Source: Gnetum montanum
Lineage: Eukaryota > Streptophyta > Gnetopsida > Gnetales > Gnetaceae
NCBI GenBank assembly: GCA_015680685.1
Contig: MNCI01017476.1
Coordinates: 963,011-1,027,010 of the forward strand
Direction: 5' to 3'
Length of the DNA stretch: 64,000 nucleotides
A program made the position numbers and the translations under genes. Every line of letters begins with the position of its first letter. Position 1 is the stretch's first letter. The notes under the pieces are model-generated. The model searched no databases. It worked only from the letters and a program-made list of their open reading frames with translations, and was not told the origin of the DNA. Positions 47,810 to 57,836 of this stretch are shown piece by piece.

Positions 47810-50509
47810 TCATGTAGTTCTTGGAGGTAGTGACTCTTCCATCAGTCACTTCCCTATGTTGATAGGCTTCTAGAATTTGTAACAGTTTAAGAGTGCCTAC
47901 AACTTTTCTTCCTCCATGCTTGGATCATGTACCATCTAGGTCACTAAACTGATGTGTGCTAGAGCTGGTACATCTCATGTTCATAATAGTTGCAAAAACA
48001 TTTTTTTTGGCCTTCACGTACCAAGTCGCAAACTATCATCGTTGCTCCTCAAAGGTCCTAACCTTTTCTTTCAATTCCTAGTGATCTATTAATCTATTGG
48101 CTAGGTCTAAGGCTACATCTTTCTATTCATGTTAGTAGGCCTTATTCACGTCCAATTTTCAGTTTGCATGTAGTGTTTTTCATATAATGCATAGGTGGCC
48201 ACTACTTGCTGCTCTAATTCATTTCTAGGTTGACCTACTTTTAACATGGAAAGGTTGGCATATCAAAGGTTAGCTAATTCCATGCATTCCTTTAAGTCTT
48301 CAATCTGCAAGTATTTATTCTTTACTTCTACTTGGTGGACTAGTGCATAACTATCTAGGATGAGCTACCAATTAAGATTTTACATTAATATGGATTTGAT
48401 GCCAACCTTTTCCATCTAGATTTCTTTTTCGTTAATCTTCTTATACATGCCAGCCTGGTCCTAGAAGTGCTCTTTCAACTTCTCATATTTTTTGGCCTCA
48501 TTTTGCCATGCACTTATCTTGAGTGTACACTTTTGATGGATTGAGTGGACCTCCTCCATTAAGAGGGTTCGATTCTCTCTAGTCAATCTGATAATGTCGT
48601 GGTTGACCCTCACTAGTTGTTCTCTTAAATAGTGGATAGTTTCCTCCAAGATGTTCTTTTGTTTTTCTATCGTGTTCAACCTTGTTTTATCTATAGCAAG
48701 CTATTTATTTTCTTCTTGTGTGGCAGTTAATGCCTTCTTATGAGCATATGCCTAAGCTTTAGCAGCTAAGGCATTCTAGACTGCCTTCTCCTTCTCTTAC
48801 TCTAAATCTTTGTTCTATTCAATCAATTAGTTCAATTTCTCTATTTGAAATTGATCCAGCTAGTCAGGTGCTACAAATTAGGCATGATCCCGTCTTTCAA
48901 CTCTCAAGATGACTAGCTCTTATTGTAGTCATTGCACTTCTATTTCTACATGTTCCCCTTAGTCTCTACCATGACCATCTTTTCTTTTATGGTAATGAGG
49001 TCTGATTGCACTATAATGACATCACTAGGGATGTCAAAAAGGATTTTCATTACTTATCCCATCTATAGCAATCTATCAACAACATCCTCATGGGTTGTAG
49101 GAGTCATTGAAGTTCCAACTAGCATTTGGACATCTCTGGTCCCAGTTAAGTCCATTGAACGCATAACAAGCACATTCAAATATTTTTTGATGTGATCTAT
49201 TATCACCTTTGTTATGCTTATTGCATCTTGATACTACATGATTACTACTGTGGCACCTTCTCCTATTTTGAGCATCACTTAAAATGCTGCAGCATTACAA
49301 AAGATTTGTCTTGACCATTGGGATTCTCCTTCTAATTGTAAAAAAAATTGCCCTCTTGTTGGATTAACAGAAATGGTAGACTACACGGCATCATTAATAA
49401 CTTGAAAGAGGTTTGACTCATCTCTACTTCTCCAACTATTAGTTTCAGTAATTCTTTGCAAATGCTCATCATAGGCTATTAGTCTTATGGCACTGGTGGT
49501 AAAACTTGTGGCTCATGCTACTACTTAGGCTCTTGCTTTGTTTCTTTTTCTAGTTTTTCTTCCATCTATGGATCTTATTCCTAATCAAGGTCTTTCCTTA
49601 GTGTTGCAGGTTTGAGCAACTTAGTGAAGGAAGCATTCTAAGTCCTCTTGGGAATGTCATTTGTGTATCCCAGGATTCCAGCGTGCTTACATAGCTTCCT
49701 AATCAAGCAAGGAAATGGAAGTGTTGGCTTCCTTACCTTCTTTTCTTCGAACTACCTCTAAATTTCCATGCAATATAATTAGGGAAGATTGACAATGTAT
49801 TTTTCCATTAATATCACACTCCCTCTAGTCATGTATGTTGAGATTCTATTGAGCCCCTTGGTTGGGAAGAGGTGATATTTTCCTATCTTAAAATAGGTCC
49901 TCTCTTCCAGAGTTAACTCATTATATGTCTTATTGTCCTTATTGTATGCCCACTTAAGCCAAAATTTTCTTGTTTTCAAATCAAACTTTGTGGATATATG
50001 TGTGAACTTGGCCCCCACATTTGGAAAATTCAAAGCCTCTACAATTGCTTTGACTAAAAGAAAACACTGACTCTGCCAATGTTAACTATGGTGCCTTCTT
50101 CTTTTCTATGCCAAAATTGGTATGTCTAACTAAGGTACCATTCACCACTATTTGAAAGGATGTGCCATAATGGTGATGCCTAGACTTATGTTTGAACTTC
50201 CTCTAGACTAAATGCCATAAATGGATCAAAGTTTATTTCCACGATGACTATGGTCAACATGGATTTCTCTTGAATAGCTTTAAGGCATTCTATGGACAAC
50301 ATGAGGCATTGTCCTTGCACTAGATCTTATGGTTCCATGGCCTCTCCTTGGACCGACTGCCTTATACCAAGATCTTCTTGATGAATACTAAATGATTGGG
50401 CATCCTACTCCTCATGCTCAGCTTCCTCTCCTTGTTGGCCTCTATCATCTCTCGAGCATTTGGCTGCACCTTGCAAAGGTCTTTCTTGTCCTCCTCTTTT
50501 TAGGATCAT
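47810..50509 (-). pseudogene. Element 4 ORF3, coiled-coil accessory protein
   Basis: 899 codons plus stop, from ATG 50509 (MILKRGGQERPLQGAAKCSR) to TGA 47810. N-terminal domain: INFDPFMAFSLEEVQT near 50200, then an open stretch 50033-49779 with FPNVGAKFTHISTKFDL, KWAYNKDNKTYNELTLEE, GLNRISTYMTRGSVILMEKY, then RKPTLPFPCLIRKLCKHAGI near 49710. Coiled coil: open stretch 48679-48461 with IRLTRENRTLLMEEVHSIHQ and NEAKKYEKLKEHF. C-terminus: HQELKEKVRTFEEQR, QFATWYVKAKK near 48030, HDPSMEEEKL near 47920. Interrupted by about 30 in-frame stops, mostly TAG, and few frameshifts. It starts 2 kb after the pol remnant. I see no protease, nucleic-acid polymerase or membrane motif. Confidence 0.78.
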
Positions 50510-52500
50510 CTACAATCAATCAAGGGTCAGATATTACTAAGGTGTTGTTATACAGGTTTATACCTTACTGATGACCTTAATTTCATTAAGTTCTTTAGCT
50601 CATATGATTGCAGAGTTAGAAAAATTTTCAGAATAATGCCCAAAAAGTGTTATTCTTCTTTTATGACCCTTCACAATTGGTTTTTTTTCCTTATGTATGG
50701 ATTATCATGAAAGTTATGGTTGTTTGGGTGAAAAAATTAAAATTTCTAGCCTTAATACAATTGATTTTTCATTAAAATACTTAAGGTTTTTAACATTCCT
50801 ACCCTTGTAATACCTTCTAGGTGATAGGAAATTTTTAAAAATTGATGCAAGTTTTCCACACAACCACCCTTCCCTAACTAAATTGAACACTCTGGGTTCA
50901 AATAGGTTCAAACAATATGAAAATTGGAGTGGTATGGAGCAAAATATTACAACTAGAAGTCAATTATGTAAAGTTATTAGTTGCAAGAGAAGCTTTCAAA
51001 AACTCCCCTAGCTACAAATGATAAGAATGGATATTGGGGCACTACGAGGATCATATATATATATTTTATTGACCCAATATTAGGTACCCAATATTGAGTA
51101 TCCAACGTTGAGTCTAACCCCATATTAGGTAGTTGATATCGTAGTGCTAAAATCTGCATGTTATGAGGGCATTCATCATGAAAAATGAACCTCTAGGATT
51201 GATTAAAAGGTTTCAAGTTAAATCCATAATTCTGGGACAAGTAAGAAATTACAGTTAGGTACTGGATGTGTTAGAAGATAGAGTTGCTGACATTAAAAAT
51301 ATTTGAAATATGCAAGAAAAAAGGTATTAGACCTATGGTGTGGAACGAATCAATTATATGATAAGGGAAAGCAATAAATTTAACATTTATGCACTTGAAA
51401 GGTGAAAAATGATGTGGTTGTGTCAAACAAGTACAAGTCACAATAGTTACACAAGTGGGTCCTCCCCAAAGTAGGCTTCAGTCCATAATGCCCTTGTATA
51501 ACCACACCTAAAAACATCCATAAGCACCAAAGGGGTTAAATGCAACATGTACCTATGAAACAAAACACACATGTTGAAACCACTAATTTGAAAAAATAAC
51601 TCTATGTCGCATAATACCACAAGTTAGGATCATACAGACAGTGAGATGAGATGGATTTTAGAAAGGATTGTAGAAATTGGAACATGAGATATCTCACCAT
51701 AGACATAATGAAACCTTGTGTGTTATTAATGGTTAAATAATCATTAGCCTATCTTTCCAAGATTTAAGCCAAGTCCAAACAACATTTAGTAACATCGCAT
51801 TATTTCATCATTTTTTTTAACAACCATAAGACTACCACAGTTGCAAGGAGTAGCATCACTTAGTGTTTTGTCAAAGGGAGGAGTTTATTAATGGCATGTT
51901 TTGTTTCTTTTCTTTTTTCTTTTTTTACAAAGTATTCTAAGAAGCTGCCAACTTTCAAGCATGGATACATGTCTTTCTAGTGGAACCCTTAAAAATTTAT
52001 TCAATGTCCTTTTATTTTACTCTTACTCCCATTTTTCATTAGATCTACAAGCATATAATTACAACCTTAGCAACATGATAGAACATACAGAAGTGGTCAA
52101 AGAGAATCCACAAATCCCCTTGATGTCACACACTTCACATTCCCCCTTGGTTTCAAACTTTTCTATCCAAGCACAATGACTACAAATTTATTATTAGTTT
52201 GATGATTGAAAAGAATATGATTATGACTAGGGTAAGAACCTCTTATTAATGGGATGTATGGATGGATGGTGTGGCCTCACTATTTTAATAATCAATCCCT
52301 CATGACTTGTCAACATTGAGGAAACGTCACCTCAATGGGCTACATGATCATTTTATTCACAAGCATGATTACCAACAAAAAAAATGAAAACAAAAGTTGG
52401 AAAAAGTTAAAAATTATAGGAAAATTATATCAAGAAATAATAAAATAGTAAAAAATTGTAAAAAAAAAAGATAAAAAACAACTATTAATTTTTAATGCTA
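50510..52500 (-). other. Element 4 spacer between pol remnant and ORF3
   Basis: 2 kb, no recognised protein; corresponds in position to the spacers of elements 2 and 3. A/T-homopolymer-rich near 52380-52480. Contains the 14-bp repeats at 51073-51131. Confidence 0.6.
51073..51131. repeat. 14-bp tandem repeats
   Basis: CCCAATATTAGGTA, CCCAATATTGAGTA and TCCAACGTTGAGTC in a row, then a looser copy ending CCCATATTAGGTA. Similar CCCAATATCGAATACC words occur in the LTRs of the same element (55936-55990). Confidence 0.75.
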
Positions 52501-52800
52501 TAAGGAGGTATTTCCCCCATGACTAAGCATTTGACCATGGCAAGAATTAATAAGTAGATAGATAGGCTCCATGCATGTATAAAACATCATTACCATTCAT
52601 TTTCAAGCCACTAGGTGTCTCTTGGTTTAGTGACAGTTGTGTAGATAAGTTTTTGTTCACACACATGGTTGTTAAATGTATGACAAATCAAAGTATGAGT
52701 TGTATCCATGTTACCAATGTCTAGCCCACAATTGCACCCTTGATCATGATTTAGTATGCATGGATTCATTTGTCTCCCCACACTAATAGATTAATTACTT
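52501..52800 (-). pseudogene. Element 4 pol remnant at deletion scar
   Basis: Minus strand: TTVTKPRDT-stop-WLENEW (52665-52600) matches the linker after protease in element 2 (TVAIKKEGT-stop-WLTTEP) and element 3 (EEDT-stop-WITNE). Only about 80 bp later comes QMLSHGGNTSL (about 52530-52500), which matches the very end of pol in element 2 (QLSHGGDGHPC). About 3 kb covering RT, RNase H and integrase is missing here. The protease core is also missing just upstream. Confidence 0.75.
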
Positions 52801-55000
52801 CTTTTGGATGTTGGAGTAACAATGGATGGTGGCCCTTGTGTAGGCATAGAGGACATTGGTTGTGAAAGGGAAGGCATTGCACTAGATTGACATTATGCTA
52901 GTTCGAATGATGTGGTAGGTCCATGAGTGTTGTGCTTCTACCTAGGAGCTATCTGAACGAAAGGACGTTTCTGAGATTACACTGGAAACCTATTAGTATC
53001 AACATATCTATGGACATTTGCAAAATACAAGTGGCATTCATTTATTAATGTTGTGATGCTAAACCTTCCTATGTTGTTGGTAATGGCATGTGATGAGGTG
53101 GGGTATGAGAATATCAAGGATACAATGGAGGGTAAGAGGTGCAAGGTGGTGATCCTTTAGGAGATGTCATGGGTTAATGACACTTGGAAGAGTAATAGTA
53201 GCAATTCAAATTAGAGGACATAGAACTAATTGGAGAAACAGGATGTTGAACATAATATATGTATGATTTCAGCTGGTAGTAAGAGTAGGGCTAGTTTGAT
53301 GATAGCCTCTCCCATGATTGTGGGTTTTTCCACTGTAGTTTATGACAATGTTAAGGCTAGTAATAAGTCCCCCTAGGATAGTAAGATTGGTTTTGGGACT
53401 ATCTATAATTACTATGTGGAAAAGTAAATTTCATGAGCATGTGCTTTTGTATGAATTTGGGATTGAATGCAAAAGCCCAATACTCATGTAGATGTGACAC
53501 GACTAGGCAATGGCCCTTTAAGTGGTCATATATGTAGATGTCACATCTATCATATTCATCCATGGTTAAGTCTATAACCTTTCTTTCTCTAGCCATTTCC
53601 CTTGTTTGCCAATAGGTGTTCCTACCTATTTTTTGGTACTACTTCCTTCGTTTGTGATTGCCTAGTTTGTTTTGCATTACCTTCTTCTCTACATTTTCTA
53701 TAAAAGTTGTAACTTTTTCATATATCCTCTCTAATATCCTATCAAATATTTCTTTAAGTTCATCGATAAACTTCTGTATCAACAAGGCTCATCGTGAAAG
53801 CACCTTATCAAGAGTGTCCCTTTTCTACTTACTATAGATATGGACCTTTTCCTTTTGACAAGTTGGGTCCCAGCGCGCCGCTTGAGCGGGATAGTTCATC
53901 TCCTTCTTTCACCACATTTGCATAGGTCTCCTTCTTTCACCACATGCTCAATTATCCCTAAGATCTAATGGGTTCATAGCTCGTATAATTGACCTAGAGC
54001 TTTCATCCCAAGGATCTTCCTTATTTTATTATGAAGCCCATCTATGATGTGTAAAAGTTACTTTTCCTAGGCATCTATTCAACAAAGAACAATATCTATC
54101 TAAGGCCATGTCCAAGGGTTCACAATATTCTTTTCTCCATCCTTGGATCTATCTCCTCAGGTTGGACACCCTCACATAGGTTTGATATTTCTTATTGAAG
54201 AGTTCCAACATTGTAGATCATCATCAAATTGAATTTGGTTTCAAAAACCTATACCACACTTCAGCTCTATCAACTAGTGTTATGGAAAAGAGATTAAGCT
54301 TTTACCACCCACTTTTAATGTTGTAGAAGGCACAAGCATCTTGGAAGGATTGTACATGATGTTGTGGATTCGAATCGTAGCCTCCTGCAAATTTAGGGAT
54401 ATTATTTATATCAAGCCTAGCTAGGTGACTTTCCTTGCGATGCATGTGGGATATCTTAATTACCTCTATGATCTGTATTACGCTTCTAGTGGCAAAAAAT
54501 GGTTTATCATCATCAAACATGTTGTGATAAAAATTTCTATTCATTTTATTTTTATGATTTTTCCTATGTTCATTTTTACATCTTCTATTTTTCCTATGGG
54601 TTTGATTTCTACTTTTAATTTGACCCCATAGTGGAGCTTTGTCTCTATACCTACATTCATCTTCATTACAACTAGATGCTGAAGAAGAGGAGGAAGTTGA
54701 GGAACTGGAAGGCTTGCCATGGCTTCTATGGTATTCCCCATAGTCCTTTGATTTATCATTTCTATATTTTGAGGAGGTCTTAAGCCTTCAGGCCTTCCCT
54801 AATCTAAGACTTACTTCATCTCCTCTAGGGTTGTTTGCCTTATGTGAATGTAGTCCTTGAGTGTTATCAGGGTGGTCATGAACATATGAAACCCCTGCAT
54901 AAGGTTGGTCACTTCAATTTCCTTCAACATATATCTCGTTAGTTCTCCAATGGATATCTTCGCTATAAAATGCATTATCACTTTCTTGTGAAAGAGACAT
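52801..55000 (-). pseudogene. gag: Element 4 gag
   Basis: Starts at ATG 55000 (MSLSQESDNAFYSEDIHW), 106 bp after the primer site. A long single frame with occasional stops: SYVHDHPDNTQGLHSHKANN, a Ser-rich run (KPSSSSTSSSSSASS near 54690), a basic stretch, then the capsid-like core at 54544-54302 and on: NNIPKFAGGYDSNPQHHVQS, KLNLFSITLVDRAEVWYRFL, CEPLDMALDRYCSLLNRCLG. After 53800 a coiled-coil-like region (KFIDELKEIFDRILERIYEK) and an open 65-codon stretch ending 53399 (KVIDLTMDEYDRCDIYIYDH). The part to 52800 is rich in Pro, Ser and Tyr. This is the best copy of the family gag in the window. TAG and TGA stops still interrupt it. Confidence 0.85.
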
Positions 55001-55106
55001 TGTTGTTGGTTTATGGTGTATGTGATTTAATATTTTGTGAAAGATAAATCATTAATGAATTTATAGTGGTCATGTATAATATAACTAATCTAGATAACTA
55101 GCATCA

Positions 55107-55125
55107 TCCCCAACAACAACACTAA
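55107..55125 (-). other. Element 4 primer-binding site, decayed tRNA-Asp type
   Basis: Minus strand after the LTR reads TTAGTGTTGTTGTTGGGGA. Against TGGCGCCGTTGCCGGGGA (offset by one base), all changes are C-to-T or G-to-A. Confidence 0.82.
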
Positions 55126-56011
55126 TGATGAGTGGCGAGGTACCCCTATGCCTTACCATATGAATCACAAGCATTCATGCATGATCCAATTAAATTTCAT
55201 GGACGGGACTAGTTGTGGCATCTAGATCATTATGCCTTGATTGTAGTTTATTGTCTTCCGACTTGGACTAGTGGTAGCTTTGTCATGTATGGTTTAGTCC
55301 AAAGTGAGGCATATGATGATTGGTGTTATCTAGCCTTAAGCTACTCCTAATTATAATAAAGATGTTAATTAATTGAGCTAATTAACATTAGAAGATAAAA
55401 TTTAAACTAGCCTACATGCGATGAGTATTCATTCCTAATTGTCCACACATGTCTTGGACTTTGTGTAACTACTGCTAGGATTACCAAGCATACATCATTG
55501 GGCTTACCAACCGATACATTGCTGGGTTATCAAGTAAATACACTTAAGCACTTGTGATTATTCATGCTCATTACACTTAATGACATGAATAGTAAAGAGC
55601 AATAAATGGAAACATTAACTAAGGAAGAAAATAAACAATTAAAGAATTAAAAGAAATAATAAATCTAAGTGGATGCGAGAATGATGAAAGTAATCTCAAT
55701 CTTTATTTCTGGTCATGTAATATGTCCAAGTACGTCACACTCGAATAAGGATGTTGTGCAATCACTTAACATCACACTGCAGGCATGCACTAGAAGACAA
55801 CAAAACTTGGAATCAAAAATCTATGAAAATGCTATCTAAAATTTATCAACCAACTATTTCCCAGCACCCAAGTGCAATATTTATAGGCTAGCACAAAAGG
55901 GGAAATATTGGATGCTTGACATTGGAGGTTGTGCCCCAATATCGAATACCCGACATTGTGACCTTGATATCAAATATCTAATATCGAAGTCAAGCAAAAC
56001 ATGCCTCATCA
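55126..56011 (-). repeat. Element 4 5' LTR
   Basis: 886 bp, TGATGAGTGG...GCCTCATCA on plus. Minus-strand TATA region GCCTATAAATATTGC at about 55876-55890. Flanked by GTAGG. Confidence 0.92.
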
Positions 56012-56016
56012 GTAGG

Positions 56017-56604
56017 TATAAGAAAGATTGGAGTACTAAATTGAATGATGTTCTATGATCATATTAATCTGCTAAGAAACTTCATATAGTGTATTCGTCA
56101 TATGAACTTATTTATGGTAAATTACCTACCTTACCAATTCAAGTAGAGATAAAAACCCTAACAATTTCCTATGCACTTAACTTAGACTAAGATCTAGTGT
56201 AGAAAGAATAATTAAAAAACCTTAATTTACTAGATGAAAATCAATTAGTAACTCAAATTAGGAACAAATGTAGAGATGATGCTAAGATTAGACAAGTTTC
56301 TATTAGGCCTTAAGATATAGTCCTTTATTATAACCTAAACCCTATCACCCAAAGGGAAAAATTTTAGAATTTATGCAAATAACCCTATATAATACATGTC
56401 ACATACCAATCAAGAGCCATGCAAATATATCATATAGCAAACCCATAAAAAATAATTTTGATTAACATTCAACAAGTTAAACCATTTCATGACTTTTCAT
56501 TCTCAAGGAAATCTACCTTTTGTTCTAACCCACTTACTTTCTATTCAATCTTTCAAGTTTCTACCACCAAAAGTAATTGTGGAAATTTCATCTCTTATCC
56601 TTAA
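56017..56604 (+). pseudogene. pol: Element 3 integrase C-terminal part
   Basis: Continues the integrase split at 46746: YKKDWSTKLNDVLW, SSYELIYGKLPTLPIQVEIK, then NIQQVKPFHDFSF, matching NMQKVKAFHDPKRS in element 2. The frame ends at TAA 56604. Confidence 0.82.
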
Positions 56605-57836
56605 GCACCAATCATCCTTTTTATCATTTTCTTTCATTTTTATTAATTTATGACTAGTTTTCTAAATTCTTTAAAATATTTTCTATTGTTTAATATTTTT
56701 TCACAATTTTTTAGCATTTTTTTAATTATTTAATATCTTATAATATTATTTATATGTTTTTATATTCTTATATATCTTTGATTATTTTTATAATTTTATC
56801 ATTTTTTGATGTATATGTTTTTCTTGATTTATCTAATAAAGTATTAAGTAATAAGCAAGATGTAGTTGAAACAATAAGAATTTCACTCCTTGTTATCAAA
56901 TCATTGAAGAACTAATTATATATACATTAAGACCACATCATCCATCCACTTATTTCTAATAATAAGATATTATTACCATGGACATAATGATATTCACATC
57001 ATAATTGTGATCATTATGCCTAGATGGAAAGGTAAGGAACCAAGAAGGAATGAAAAGGGTGTGACATCAAGGAATTTGTAGATTATCTAAAATTACTACT
57101 ATGAGTCTTATTACCTTATTAAGTTGTATTATTTAGTTGAGCTCCAAGGAAAAATGGGAGCATATTCTAGAATAAGTGCTACCTTTCCATATCACTAGAA
57201 AGGCATGTTAACCATGCTTGAAGGTAGTCCTCTAGTAAGGTTGACATAGTAATAACATAATAAATACACATAATTAAACTTTCTAGGTGTTCTAGTGGAA
57301 ATACATGTTATTGATGCCTAAAGGTCAGTAACTTTTCAAACTATTTAAGGTTTCTTAAACTCGCATTAGTTACAGGGCTAGAAAGACAAGTTACCCATGC
57401 CTGAAGATACTCCTCTATCCAATGGCCAAGTCTCTTTTAAATAAACTATGTAATTAATAAATTTCCTTCTTATTCTTCATTATGAAATAATGATATTTCT
57501 TGTATTTGTGATAGTCTTATGGTTGTCATTTTTTTAGATGATACAATGCAATGTCCCTACTAAGTGGTATGAACTTGGTTTGGATCTTAGATAGATAGGC
57601 TAATGATCACTCTAATCATGCATTAGACATAGAATTCATTATTTTTAAGACATATCACATCAATTTTCTACAATTCCTACTACTATCATTCCATCCCACT
57701 ATTATATACAATTATAATTTGATGGTTTTGTATGACATAGTATTATTTTCTTATTGGGAAATACTAACATGTGTGTTTTGAAAGATATGTATGATTTAGA
57801 TTCAAAACCTTGAGTTTTATTTTCTTATAACTACAG
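56605..57836 (+). other. Element 3 spacer between pol and ORF3
   Basis: 1.2 kb, T-rich at first (56630-56850). Holds three versions of the motif also found once in element 2: 57195-57223, 57292-57323 and 57378-57406 (CTAGAAAGACAAGTTACCCA in the last, continuing TGCCTGAAG). Confidence 0.6.

Larger units (their letters stand above)
46747..56011 (-). mobile_element. Element 4: non-autonomous Athila-like element lacking pol, nested in element 3
   Basis: 9,265 bp, minus strand. LTRs 46747-47619 and 55126-56011 (TGATGAG...CTCATCA) with identical 5-bp duplications GTAGG (46742-46746, 56012-56016) inside the integrase of element 3. Internal order on minus: Asp-type primer site, gag, a short remnant of the protease-RT linker, the last few codons of pol, spacer, ORF3, polypurine tract. 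Protease, RT, RNase H and integrase are absent. It must have moved, if at all after the deletion, with enzymes from a relative. It keeps the best preserved gag and ORF3 of the family in this window. Confidence 0.92.

Noticed and set aside
53899-53947. 28-bp direct repeat TCTCCTTCTTTCACCACAT
   Set aside because: Two short copies inside the decayed gag of element 4, most likely a local slippage event with no wider meaning.
52801-55000. Stop-codon readthrough or recoding to explain many in-frame TAGs
   Set aside because: TAA and TGA also occur, frameshifts are present, and the stops fall at Gln and Trp positions as expected from deamination.
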